Positions 53,813-62,999 of a stretch of 64,000 nucleotides of DNA are shown piece after piece. The stretch comes from Pseudomonas sp. JUb42 (GTDB lineage: Bacteria; Pseudomonadota; Gammaproteobacteria; Pseudomonadales; Pseudomonadaceae). The notes beneath the pieces are model-generated. The model did no database searches. It had not been told where the DNA came from and saw only the letters and a list, made by a program, of their open reading frames with translations. Numbering within the stretch: position 1 is the first letter of the stretch; every line of letters starts with the position of its first letter. The stretch is from positions 156,367-220,366 of the forward strand of contig NZ_JANUFD010000015.1 in NCBI RefSeq assembly GCF_024807945.1. The letters are read 5' to 3'. The position numbers and the translations under genes are program-made.

Positions 53813-54496
53813 ATGGACACCATGCACTTCATTCTGGAGAACGCCAGGCTGATCAGCCTGCTACTCGGACAGCATCTGCTCATCGTGATCGTCGCGGTGG
53901 GGCTGGCGATCATTACCGGCGTGCCGGTCGGCATCGCCATTTCCCAGCATCCGCGTGCGCGGCGCTGGGTCCTGGCCTTCGCCGCGATACTGATGACCAT
54001 TCCCTCCGCCGCACTGTTCGGGCTGATGATCCCGGCCTTGTCCCTGATTGGCTATGGGATCGGCGTAGTGCCAGCGGTCATTGCACTGTTTCTCTACTCC
54101 CAGTTGCCCATCATCCGCAATACCACCACGGCCATTGCCAATATCGATCCGGCGTTGCGCGAGGCTGCTACAGGAATGGGCATGTCTTCCTGGCAACGCC
54201 TGCGCAAGGTTGAGCTGCCGCTCGCGGTGCCGCTGATCATGGCCGGGGTCCGCATGGCCACGGTGATCAATATCGGCATCGCGGCAATCGCCGCCTATAT
54301 CGGTGCCGGTGGCCTGGGCAGCCTGATCATTCGTGGCATCGCCCAGTCCGACACCCGCCAGCTGCTGGCCGGGGCCATTGTCATCAGTGTGATTGCCATT
54401 GCTGCCGACTATGCGCTGTACGCCTTGCAACGCCTCTTGACGCCAACCGGCCTGACCAAAATGGCCGCAGGCCAAATGAAGGAAGCGACGACGTGA
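53813..54496 (+). CDS. Betaine/choline-type ABC permease (OpuCB-like)
   Basis: The 227-residue permease has six hydrophobic segments and the EAA loop REAATGMGMSSWQRLRKVELPL, as in OpuCB and YehW. It overlaps the ATPase gene by four bases. It lies 166 bases after the regulator gene. It forms the importer with the following ATPase, second permease and binding protein. This family moves glycine betaine, carnitine, choline or related quaternary amines. Confidence 0.9.
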   Translation: MDTMHFILENARLISLLLGQHLLIVIVAVGLAIITGVPVGIAISQHPRARRWVLAFAAILMTIPSAALFGLMIPALSLIGYGIGVVPAVIALFLYSQLPIIRNTTTAIANIDPALREAATGMGMSSWQRLRKVELPLAVPLIMAGVRMATVINIGIAAIAAYIGAGGLGSLIIRGIAQSDTRQLLAGAIVISVIAIAADYALYALQRLLTPTGLTKMAAGQMKEATT

Positions 54497-55488
54497 TCCA
54501 GATCGATAACTTGAACAAAAAATTTGGCTCTATCACCGCCGTAGAAGATGTCTCATTCAAGGTTGAAGAAGGGCAGATCTGCGTACTGCTCGGCCCTTCG
54601 GGCTGCGGCAAGACCACAACGCTGAAAATGATTAATCGGCTGATACCTCCCACCTCCGGCACGGTCAGGATTGCCGGTCGCGACACTGCCGAGCTCGATA
54701 GCGTGACCCTCAAGCGCTCGATCGGCTATGTGATCCAGCAGGTGGGCCTGTTCCCGAACATGACCGTGGAAGAAAACATCTGTGTCGTGCCCAACCTGCT
54801 GGGTTGGGACAAGGCCAGAAGCCGCAAGCGTGCTGCCGAGTTGCTGGAGGTGGTGGCGCTGGAGCCGTCGAAGTTCCTGCAGCGCTATCCCTGCGAGCTG
54901 TCGGGCGGTCAGCAGCAGCGCATCGGTGTCGCCCGCGCCCTGGCTGCGGACCCGCCGGTGATGCTGATGGACGAGCCGTTTGGCGCAATCGATCCGATCA
55001 ACCGCGAGGTGATTCAGGATGAATTCATGCGCATACAGCGCCAGGTCAACAAGACCGTGCTGTTCGTCAGCCACGACATTGATGAAGCCGTGAAGATGGC
55101 CGACTGCATTGCCCTGTTCCATAACGGCAGGATCGAGCAATTCGGCACGCCAGACGATCTGTTGGCCCGACCGAACAGTGAGTTCGTCGCCAATTTCATG
55201 GGCGGTGACCGGATCATGAAGCGCTTGTGCCTGCTGCGGGCGGCCGATGTCGTCTGCATGAATCCGCCGCGTGAACAGATGCAGGTCGTGGGCGGCAACG
55301 GCGGCTCGTTGCACACGCCGCTGATCGTCAAGCCCAACGACGATCTTCGTCAGGTACTTTCGCAACTGCTGGGGCGCGGTCAGCAGTGGGCACTGTGCAA
55401 CGACAGCGATGGTCGCATGGTCGGCTATGTCTACCAGGCGGATATCCTCGCCAGGCTGGTTGAAAACACCACCACGGCGGGGCACTGA
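54493..55488 (+). CDS. Betaine-type ABC ATPase (OpuCA/ProV-like)
   Basis: The 331-residue ATPase has Walker A GPSGCGKTT, signature LSGGQQQRIGVARAL and Walker B VMLMDEPFGAIDP. Its C-terminal 75 residues look like one CBS-type domain (LIVKPNDDLRQVLSQLLGRG), where OpuCA has two; it may reduce osmotic or ligand gating. It overlaps the upstream permease by four bases and the next permease starts three bases later. Confidence 0.9.
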   Translation: MIQIDNLNKKFGSITAVEDVSFKVEEGQICVLLGPSGCGKTTTLKMINRLIPPTSGTVRIAGRDTAELDSVTLKRSIGYVIQQVGLFPNMTVEENICVVPNLLGWDKARSRKRAAELLEVVALEPSKFLQRYPCELSGGQQQRIGVARALAADPPVMLMDEPFGAIDPINREVIQDEFMRIQRQVNKTVLFVSHDIDEAVKMADCIALFHNGRIEQFGTPDDLLARPNSEFVANFMGGDRIMKRLCLLRAADVVCMNPPREQMQVVGGNGGSLHTPLIVKPNDDLRQVLSQLLGRGQQWALCNDSDGRMVGYVYQADILARLVENTTTAGH

Positions 55489-55490
55489 CG

Positions 55491-56156
55491 ATGCCTGACG
55501 TGATGATGAAATTCTGGACCGGGCTGCAGTATTACTGGAGCGACATCAGCTACCTCAGCGGACAACACTTGCGCATCGTCGCCATCAGCGGCGTGCTGGC
55601 TCTGTTGGTCGCGCTGCCTCTGGGCGTGTGGATGAGTCGTGCGGCCAATCAACGCTATGCCATGGCCAGTATGCAGGTTCTTAACGTCGGGCAGGCCATT
55701 CCCAAGCTGGCATTGCTGGCCCTGGCCATGAGTCTGCTGGGTATTGGCGGCGGTGCGGCGATCTTCGGCCTGTGGGTCGCAACGCTGTTACCGGTGGCGG
55801 TCAATACCTATGAAGGTCTGCGTGCCGTACCCCGGCAACTGATCGAGGCGGCCGAAGCGATGGGCATGACCCCACGGGAAACGCTATTGAAGGTCGAGAT
55901 CCCCAACGCCATGAATGTGATTTTCGCCGGTATCCGCACGGCACTGGCCATCAATGTTGGCACCGCGCCCCTGGCTTTTCTGGTCGGCGGGGGCGGGCTG
56001 GGCGAGTTGATCTTCACCGGGATCGACTTGAATGACTTCGGCATGATGCTGGCCGGTGCCGCCTCGACTGCCTTGCTGGCTATCGCCGTGGATATGGGCT
56101 GCGGCCTGATTCAAACCGTTGTGGTGTCGCGTGGGTTACGGCTGGCTGGGCGTTAG
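55491..56156 (+). CDS. Betaine-type ABC permease (OpuCD-like)
   Basis: The 221-residue permease has six hydrophobic segments, EAA loop EAAEAMGMTPRETLLKVEIPNAM and a GGGGLGELIFTG end, all characteristic of the ProW/OpuC class. It is translated with the ATPase, two bases after its stop. It is the second membrane subunit of the importer. Confidence 0.9.
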   Translation: MPDVMMKFWTGLQYYWSDISYLSGQHLRIVAISGVLALLVALPLGVWMSRAANQRYAMASMQVLNVGQAIPKLALLALAMSLLGIGGGAAIFGLWVATLLPVAVNTYEGLRAVPRQLIEAAEAMGMTPRETLLKVEIPNAMNVIFAGIRTALAINVGTAPLAFLVGGGGLGELIFTGIDLNDFGMMLAGAASTALLAIAVDMGCGLIQTVVVSRGLRLAGR

Positions 56157-56234
56157 TGACCATTCCAGGGCTCGAACTGCCGGCGGTAACCGCGCCCGCG
56201 CCAGGGCTGCTTATAAAACTGATAATCGAGGTGC

Positions 56235-57125
56235 ATGATGATTCATCGAATACTCACCAGTCTGGTCTTCTCTCTGGCCTTGGGCGCATTTGGCAGCGCC
56301 AATGCCGAGAACACTATTGTCGTGGGCGGCAAAAAGTTCACAGAGCAGCAACTGGTTGCGGAAATGACTGCGCAGTTATTCCGCGCCAATGGCTATAGCG
56401 TCGATAAACGCGCCGACCTCGGTTCTTCGGTGCTGCGAGCGGCACAGGAAAACGGCCAGGTTGATGTGTATTGGGAGTACACCGGAACTTCGCTGGTTAT
56501 CTATAACAATATCAAGGAACGGCTCGGCGCCGACGAAACCTATAAGCGGATCAGCATGCTCGATGCGCAAAAGGGTATTACCTGGCTGAATCCATCAAAA
56601 GCCAACAATACTTACGCCCTGGCCATGCGCAAGGACGAAGCGGGTAAAGACGGCATCACGTCGATCAGTGATCTGGCGCAAAAGGTCAGTGCAGGCAAGG
56701 AATATAAGTTTGCCTCCAATGCCGAGTTCTTTTCCCGCTCCGACGGCTTGAAGCCTTTGCAGGAGATGTACAAGTTCGAGTTCGAGCGCAGGAACATCAT
56801 CCGCATGGACGGCGGCCTTACCTATCAGGCGCTCAAGGATGGTCAAGTCGACCTGGCACTGGTGCTTTCTACGGACGGGCGGATCCCCGCGTTCGGTTTC
56901 ATTGTGCTCAAGGACGATAAGGACTTCTTCCCCAGCTATGCGCTGACGCCCGTCATTCGTACAAAAATCCTCGCGGATAACCCCAGGATCGCTGAGTTGC
57001 TCAACGCACTGTCGGCCAGGCTCGACGACGAAAACATCGGACAACTCAATGCGCGGGTCGATGTCGGTCGCGAGTCCATTGAGAGCGTCGCCAAAGCGTT
57101 TCTGCAAAATAACAAGTTGCTCTGA
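56235..57125 (+). CDS. Betaine/choline-type ABC substrate-binding protein
   Basis: The 296-residue OpuAC-family protein has a Sec signal (ILTSLVFSLALGAFGSANA) and mature start ENTIVVGGKKFTEQQLVAEMT, a strong signature of the osmoprotectant-binding type (OpuCC, OsmF). Trp and Tyr residues in VYWEYTGTSL are placed as in cation-pi cages for quaternary amines. A spacer of 78 bases separates it from the permease gene. The ligand is expected to be a betaine-like cation. Confidence 0.9.
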   Translation: MMIHRILTSLVFSLALGAFGSANAENTIVVGGKKFTEQQLVAEMTAQLFRANGYSVDKRADLGSSVLRAAQENGQVDVYWEYTGTSLVIYNNIKERLGADETYKRISMLDAQKGITWLNPSKANNTYALAMRKDEAGKDGITSISDLAQKVSAGKEYKFASNAEFFSRSDGLKPLQEMYKFEFERRNIIRMDGGLTYQALKDGQVDLALVLSTDGRIPAFGFIVLKDDKDFFPSYALTPVIRTKILADNPRIAELLNALSARLDDENIGQLNARVDVGRESIESVAKAFLQNNKLL

Positions 57126-57147
57126 TCACAGAGACTGCATCACCCGG

Positions 57148-57169
57148 GCCAGGCGAATAACGCTGGCCT
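57148..57169 (+). other. Hairpin between binding-protein and amidase genes
   Basis: GGCCAG and CTGGCC pair across a ten-base loop. No T run follows. It may stabilise the upstream transcript end or limit read-through into the amidase gene. Confidence 0.4.
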
Positions 57170-57218
57170 GTCTTGTCGGCTGCCATTCTTTCGTGTGTAT
57201 CCATGATGGGGAATATCA

Positions 57219-58763
57219 ATGCAGTTATTTGAAAAGTTCGCAGCCTGCGCATTTTGCATGCTGGCCACCGCTGCCCATGCAGATGGCGTAATCGATCCTC
57301 TGACCCTTGTCGATATGCGCAAGGCCCTGGATAACGGCAGTATGACGTCAGAGCAGTTGGTCAGTCATTATCTGGATAATATTCGCGCCAATAATCGCCA
57401 GGGGCAGAAAATCAATGCGCTGGTAACGCTTAACGACGATGCGTTGGAGCAGGCCCGGCAGTGGGACGCACAACGGGCGAAAAATCCCGGGGCCAGGCAT
57501 GCACCGCTGGCGGGTATTCCCTTCGTAGCCAAGGATAACTTCGACAGCAAGGGCCTGGTTACATCCGGTGGTTCCTATGTCCTGCGCACGTCCGTGCCGG
57601 GCCAGGATGCGTATGCCATCCAGCAACTGATCGACGGCCAGGCCATTCTGCTCGGCAAGACCAATATGTCGGAACTGGCCGCGTCCTTTGGCTGGTTTGG
57701 CTACAGTTCGTTCGGCGGCCAGACCGTGAACCCGCGCAATGCCCGGCGTGACGCTTCAGGCTCCAGCAGTGGTTCGGCGGCGGCAGTGGCTGCGCAGTTC
57801 GCACCTATAGCCCTTGGGTCAGATACCAGCGGTTCGATTCGAGCCCCGGCCAGCGTCACTGGCACGGTGGGCTTGCGGCCTTCCATTGGCCTGGTCAGCC
57901 GCAGTGGTGTCATTCCTTTGTCTCTGACTTTTGATACCGCAGGCGTCATTACCCGCAGTGTGCTGGATCAGGCGGTGGTGCTGGATGTCATCAAGGGCCA
58001 GGACAAAAACGACGCGGCGACCCTGGACCTGGCGTCCGCGCAGATACAGTTCGTCCGGGGCTTGAGTGGTTCGTCGCTCAAAGGCAAGACTATCGGCATC
58101 GTCAGCAACTTCAAGGGTGCCAATCCTGAGGTCGATGCCGTGTTCCAGTCGGCGCAGCAAACCCTGAAGAAACGTGGTGCACATATCGTCAGCATTGCTT
58201 TGCCCAAGGGGTTTGAAAGCCTGTGGAGTGATGTGCTGGGTCCGGTCGGTGATGCGGAGTTCAAGCCGCAATTCGAACGCTACCTGGCCACGCTCGATGC
58301 CAGCCAGCCTCGCACCCTCGAGCAGTTCGTCGAGCAGGCGGGCAAGAACCAGGCACAAAACAACGAGCACGGTATGAACCCGGCGCGTCTGAGCGGGCTG
58401 CAAGCCGTACTGAAAGCTGGCACGACCGATTCGCCACAGGTCATTTCCATCCTGACGCGCAAGATTCCACAGTTGCGTGAGCAACTGTCGGCAATCATGA
58501 AGCAGAACAAGGTCGACAGCCTGTTCTTCGCCACCCTCAACTGTCCGCCGTCGGTGGTGCATGGGGTAGCGGACGACAGTTACGTCTGTGCGGCAGGGGA
58601 TACCTATGCCGCGTCCTATATAGCCTCGGCGACGGGATTCCCAGAAATAACGGTGCCAGCGGGGACGATCAAGGGCAATCTGCCGGTGGGGGTGTCGTTT
58701 CTGGGCCGGTATGGCGAGGACGCCAAGGTCGTGAGCCTTGGGTATGCGTTTCTGGGGCGTTGA
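57219..58763 (+). CDS. Periplasmic amidase (amidase-signature family)
   Basis: The 514-residue enzyme has an export signal (FAACAFCMLATAAHA) and the amidase signature: Lys105 in VAKDNF, the cis-Ser region GSSSGSAAA (about 181-189) and nucleophile Ser206 in GSDTSGSIRAP. Secreted amidase-signature enzymes are unusual, since GatA and most relatives are cytoplasmic. It follows the betaine-type importer, so it may split an amide in the periplasm and release a quaternary amine for uptake. The ribosome site GGGGAATATCA is moderate. Confidence 0.87.
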   Translation: MQLFEKFAACAFCMLATAAHADGVIDPLTLVDMRKALDNGSMTSEQLVSHYLDNIRANNRQGQKINALVTLNDDALEQARQWDAQRAKNPGARHAPLAGIPFVAKDNFDSKGLVTSGGSYVLRTSVPGQDAYAIQQLIDGQAILLGKTNMSELAASFGWFGYSSFGGQTVNPRNARRDASGSSSGSAAAVAAQFAPIALGSDTSGSIRAPASVTGTVGLRPSIGLVSRSGVIPLSLTFDTAGVITRSVLDQAVVLDVIKGQDKNDAATLDLASAQIQFVRGLSGSSLKGKTIGIVSNFKGANPEVDAVFQSAQQTLKKRGAHIVSIALPKGFESLWSDVLGPVGDAEFKPQFERYLATLDASQPRTLEQFVEQAGKNQAQNNEHGMNPARLSGLQAVLKAGTTDSPQVISILTRKIPQLREQLSAIMKQNKVDSLFFATLNCPPSVVHGVADDSYVCAAGDTYAASYIASATGFPEITVPAGTIKGNLPVGVSFLGRYGEDAKVVSLGYAFLGR

Positions 58764-58793
58764 GTGCGGCTGCGATACACCCGCAGACCCCAC

Positions 58794-58884
58794 AGGAACC
58801 GGGCTTGCCGGCAAATGGTCCCTACATCCGGCGCATTTTTGGAGCCTGACAGTCAGTCTTCGCGGGCAAGCCTCGCTCCCACAG
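58794..58884. repeat. Degraded REP doublet
   Basis: The right arm TTCGCGGGCAAGCCTCGCTC with CCACA matches the 31957 family; the left arm GAACCGGGCTTGCCGGCAA is degraded. The interior ACATCCGGCGCATTT is also found in the doublet at 27209. Another part, CCTGTGGGAGCC, lies at 58905. No gene is seen in the 162-base gap. Confidence 0.7.
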
Positions 58885-58925
58885 GGATCTGTGTCGCATG
58901 CAAGACCTGTGGGAGCCGTCCTGGT

Positions 58926-59810
58926 TTAAATCTCCCCCAGCAACCACCCACGAAACGCCACCAGCGATGGCAGCATTTCGTTGCGTGGCGGGTAGGTCAG
59001 GTAATAGCTGCGCTGGCTGGCAAAGGGCTGGCCGAGGCTGATCAGCTCGCTGCAGGCCAGTTCATCGGCCACCAGAATGCGCGGGACCAGGCCAATGCCG
59101 ATACCGGCCCTGACCGCCTGGATCAGGTGCGAAGTCAGTTCGAAGCTCGGCCCCAGGCGCATCAGGCGGTGGGGTAGGTGGTGATGGCTGAACCAGTCGC
59201 CCCAGACATTGGGGTTGTTGGCGACGTTAAGCAGCATCAGCTCGCCGATGCGCTCCGGCGTCCAGTCGCCATGGGCCTGGGCGGCTTCCGGGGAGATGAT
59301 CAGTGCCAGTTCTTCGGCGTGCAGGCGATGGCTGATCAGGCCCGGCAGGTCGGTGGTGCCGACGACGATGGCAGCGTCGATGCCACTGGTGTCGAAGTCG
59401 ATGGCGTCGATCCGCGAATTGATATGGATCAGCATGCCGGGATGGCTCTTGTAGAAGCCATGCAGGCGCGGCAGCAGCCATTTCGAACCGAAGGTCGGCA
59501 GCGTGGCCAAACGCAGGGTGCCGCCACCGGACTGAAAAGCCATGGCCTGCAAGGTGGCGCTGCGGATCCGGCCCAGGGCCTCGCTCATCTCCCGCTGGTA
59601 AAGACGGCCGACATCGGTCAACTGCACTTGGCGGCCCTCGCGACGAAACAGGGTCAGGCCCAGTTGTTGCTCCAGGGCCTGGACCTGGCGGCTGACCGCG
59701 CTCTGGGTCAGGGACAGCTCCACTGCGGCGCGGGTATAGCTTTCATGACGGGCGGCGGCTTCAAAGGCCAGCAGCAGCGACATTGAGGGCGTGAGGTGAC
59801 GGTAATTCAT
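58926..59810 (-). CDS. LysR-family regulator, GcvA-like
   Basis: The 294-residue regulator has the N-terminal motif HLTPSMSLLLAFEAAARHESYTR with recognition helix LTQSAVSRQVQALEQQL and an effector domain from LRLATLPTFGSKWLLPRLHG, the GcvA pattern. It is divergent from the D-2-hydroxyglutarate-type dehydrogenase with 156 bases between and probably controls it. Confidence 0.88.
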   Translation of the reverse strand: MNYRHLTPSMSLLLAFEAAARHESYTRAAVELSLTQSAVSRQVQALEQQLGLTLFRREGRQVQLTDVGRLYQREMSEALGRIRSATLQAMAFQSGGGTLRLATLPTFGSKWLLPRLHGFYKSHPGMLIHINSRIDAIDFDTSGIDAAIVVGTTDLPGLISHRLHAEELALIISPEAAQAHGDWTPERIGELMLLNVANNPNVWGDWFSHHHLPHRLMRLGPSFELTSHLIQAVRAGIGIGLVPRILVADELACSELISLGQPFASQRSYYLTYPPRNEMLPSLVAFRGWLLGEI

Positions 59811-59966
59811 TCAGAAAATTCATCGATAGCGGCAGGAATATCCATTTGTCCTGCGCCATAACCTCCGGGATCATTGGCACAGACCAAGATCCGAGGCTGA
59901 CCGATTAATGCCCGGACGACAAGTATTTTGCTTTTTCCCGTGATCAGACCGACAAGAGGCCATCCC

Positions 59967-62900
59967 ATGATGATCGCCCAGCTGACAGGCGCCGCCCCGG
60001 CGCCGCAGTACCCTGAGTTTCTCGACGCTCTGCGCGCCAGTGGTTTCCGCGGCCAGCTCAGTGCCGACTACGCCACGCGCACCGTGCTGGCCACGGATAA
60101 CTCGATCTATCAGCGCCTGCCCCAGGCGGCGGTGTTCCCGCTGGATGCCGATGACGTCGCGCGCATTGCCACACTGATGGCCGAGCCGCGCTTCCGTCAG
60201 ATCAAGCTGACCCCACGGGGCGGTGGCACCGGCACCAACGGCCAGTCGCTGACCGATGGCATCGTTGTCGACCTGTCGCGGCATATGAACAGCATCCTTG
60301 AAATCAACGTCGCCGAGCGCTGGGTACGGGTCCAGGCCGGTGTGGTCAAGGACCAGCTCAACGCCGCCCTCAAGCCCCACGGGCTGTTTTTCGCCCCGGA
60401 GCTGTCGACGTCCAACCGCGCCACCGTCGGCGGCATGATCAACACCGATGCCAGCGGTCAGGGCAGTTGCACCTACGGCAAGACCCGCGACCATGTGCTG
60501 GAACTGCACAGCGTGCTGCTTGGCGGCGAGCATCTGCATACCCGGCCGTTGTCCGACGCCGAACTGGACGTCGCCTGCGCCCAGTCTGGTCGCAGCGGCG
60601 AGGTTTATCGCAGCGCGCGGCAGATCCAGGAAACCCAGGCCGAACTGATTGAGGCGATTTTCCCCAAGCTCAATCGCTGCCTGACGGGTTACGACCTGGC
60701 GCACCTGCGCGACGAGCAGGGCCGCTTCAATCTCAATAGCGTGCTGTGCGGCGCCGAAGGTTCGCTGGGTTACGTGGTTGAGGCCAGGCTCAATGTCCTG
60801 CCGATTCCGAAGTATTCGGTGCTGGTCAACGTGCGCTACAGCAGCTTCATGGATGCCCTGCGCGACGCCAACGCCTTGCTGGCGCACAAGCCGCTGTCCA
60901 TCGAAACCGTGGACTCCCGGGTATTGATGCTGGCGATGAAAGACATCGTCTGGCACAGCGTTGCCGAATATTTTCCGGCCGATGCCGAGCGCCCGACCCT
61001 GGGCATCAACCTGGTGGAGTTCAGCGGCGACGAGGTCGAGGAGGTCAATGCACGGGTTACGGCCTTCGTCGCGCATTTGCAGGCTGACACTACTATCGAG
61101 CGCCTGGGCCATACCCTGGCCGAAGGCGAGGCGGCGGTGACCCGGGTCTACACCATGCGCAAGCGCTCGGTGGGCCTGCTGGGCAATGTCGAGGGCGAGA
61201 TTCGCCCGCAGCCGTTCGTGGAAGATACGGCGGTGCCGCCGGAGCGTCTGGCCGACTACATCGCCGAATTCCGCGCCTTGCTCGACGGTCATGGCCTGAC
61301 CTACGGCATGTTCGGCCATGTCGACGCGGGGGTGCTGCATGTGCGCCCGGCGCTGGACATGAAAGACCCGGCCCAGGCCGCGCTGGTCAAGCCGATCTCC
61401 GATGCCGTGGCCGAGCTGACCCAGCGCTACGGCGGCCTGCTCTGGGGCGAGCATGGCAAGGGCTTGCGTTCGGAATACGTGCCGGCGTTTTTCGGCGAGC
61501 TGTACCCGGCGTTGCAGGCGCTCAAGGGCGCCTTCGACCCGTACAACCAGCTCAACCCCGGCAAGATCTGCACCCCGCCGGACGCGGCCGAGGGCCTGCT
61601 CAAGGTCAACGAAGTCACCCTGCGCGGCGATCTTGACCGGCAGATCGACGAGCGCGTCTGGCAGAGTTTCGGCACCGCCGTGCACTGCAATGGTAACGGT
61701 GCCTGCTACAACTTCGATCCGAATGACGCGATGTGCCCGTCGTGGAAAGCCACCCGTGAGCGCCAGCATTCGCCCAAGGGCCGGGCGTCGCTGATTCGTG
61801 AGTGGCTGCGTCTGCAGGGCGCGGCGAGCATCGACGTGCTGGAAGCGGCACGGGGCAGGGCGTCCTGGCTCAAGGAGCTGCCGACGCGGCTGCGCAACAA
61901 CCGGGCGCGGTCTCGCGGTGACGCGGATTTTTCCCACGAAGTCTATGACGCTATGGCCGGTTGCCTGGCGTGCAAGTCCTGCGCGGGGCAATGTCCGATC
62001 AAGGTCAACGTGCCGGAGTTTCGTTCGCGCTTTCTGGAGCTGTACCACGGCCGTTATCAGCGTCCGCTGCGTGACTACCTGATCGGATCGCTGGAATTCA
62101 GCATTCCTTATATGGCTTACGCACCGGGCCTGTACAACGCAGTGATGGGCTCGAAGTGGGTCAGTGGCCTGCTCGAACGCCACGTCGGCATGCTCGACAG
62201 CCCGTTGATCCATCGCTACAACCTGCAGGCCACCCTGAGCCGCTGCAACGTGCGCGCCGCGACGTTGCCAGCGCTGCGGGAACTGAGTGATGAGCAACGC
62301 CAGCGCAGCGTGGTGCTGGTGCAGGACGCCTTTACCCGCTATTTCGAGACGCCGCTGCTGGCGTCTTTTGTTCAGCTGGTCCATCAGTTGGGCTATCGGG
62401 TGTTCCTGGCGCCTTACAGCGCCAACGGCAAGCCGCTGCATGTGCAAGGGTTCCTCGGCGCCTTCGCCAAGGCCGCCACGCGCAACGCCACCCAGCTCAA
62501 GGCCCTGGCCGACTGTGGCGTGCCGCTGGTGGGGCTGGACCCGGCGATGACCCTGGTCTACCGCCAGGAATATCAGAAAGTGCCGGGCCTGGAAGACTGC
62601 CCGAAAGTGCTGCTGCCACAGGAATGGCTGATGGACGCCTTGCCTGAAGCAACAGCATCGGCGTCCGCGTCCCCGGCTGCGTTCCGCCTGATGGCCCACT
62701 GCACAGAGAAGACCAACGTGCCAGCCAGCACCGGGCAGTGGGAGAAGGTGTTCTCGCGTCTCGGCCTGAAGTTGACCACCGAGGCTACCGGCTGCTGCGG
62801 CATGTCCGGCACTTACGGCCACGAAGCGCGCAATCAGGAGACGTCCCGGACCATCTTCGAGCAGTCCTGGGCGACCAAGCTGGACAAGCAGGGTGAGGCG

Positions 62901-62999
62901 TTGGCAACCGGCTATTCGTGCCGCAGCCAGGTCAAGCGCATGGCCGACCGGCAGATGCGCCATCCGTTGGAGGTGGTGTTGGAGCGGTTGTTGACCTGA
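59967..62999 (+). CDS. ydiJ: FAD/4Fe-4S dehydrogenase (YdiJ/D-2-hydroxyglutarate type)
   Basis: The 1010-residue enzyme matches YdiJ (about 1018 aa). Residues 40-270 form an FAD-binding (PCMH/FAD_binding_4) domain: TPRGGGTGTNGQSLTDGIVV and ATVGGMINTDASGQGS. A FAD-oxidase C domain follows to about 550. The C-terminal part has cluster motifs CNGNGACYNF...MCPS, CLACKSCAGQCPI and CCGMSGTYGHE. Such enzymes oxidise D-2-hydroxyglutarate or related D-hydroxy acids and feed electrons to the respiratory chain. ATG 59967 has AGAGG seven bases upstream. It is divergent from a LysR gene. Confidence 0.9.
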   Translation: MMIAQLTGAAPAPQYPEFLDALRASGFRGQLSADYATRTVLATDNSIYQRLPQAAVFPLDADDVARIATLMAEPRFRQIKLTPRGGGTGTNGQSLTDGIVVDLSRHMNSILEINVAERWVRVQAGVVKDQLNAALKPHGLFFAPELSTSNRATVGGMINTDASGQGSCTYGKTRDHVLELHSVLLGGEHLHTRPLSDAELDVACAQSGRSGEVYRSARQIQETQAELIEAIFPKLNRCLTGYDLAHLRDEQGRFNLNSVLCGAEGSLGYVVEARLNVLPIPKYSVLVNVRYSSFMDALRDANALLAHKPLSIETVDSRVLMLAMKDIVWHSVAEYFPADAERPTLGINLVEFSGDEVEEVNARVTAFVAHLQADTTIERLGHTLAEGEAAVTRVYTMRKRSVGLLGNVEGEIRPQPFVEDTAVPPERLADYIAEFRALLDGHGLTYGMFGHVDAGVLHVRPALDMKDPAQAALVKPISDAVAELTQRYGGLLWGEHGKGLRSEYVPAFFGELYPALQALKGAFDPYNQLNPGKICTPPDAAEGLLKVNEVTLRGDLDRQIDERVWQSFGTAVHCNGNGACYNFDPNDAMCPSWKATRERQHSPKGRASLIREWLRLQGAASIDVLEAARGRASWLKELPTRLRNNRARSRGDADFSHEVYDAMAGCLACKSCAGQCPIKVNVPEFRSRFLELYHGRYQRPLRDYLIGSLEFSIPYMAYAPGLYNAVMGSKWVSGLLERHVGMLDSPLIHRYNLQATLSRCNVRAATLPALRELSDEQRQRSVVLVQDAFTRYFETPLLASFVQLVHQLGYRVFLAPYSANGKPLHVQGFLGAFAKAATRNATQLKALADCGVPLVGLDPAMTLVYRQEYQKVPGLEDCPKVLLPQEWLMDALPEATASASASPAAFRLMAHCTEKTNVPASTGQWEKVFSRLGLKLTTEATGCCGMSGTYGHEARNQETSRTIFEQSWATKLDKQGEALATGYSCRSQVKRMADRQMRHPLEVVLERLLT

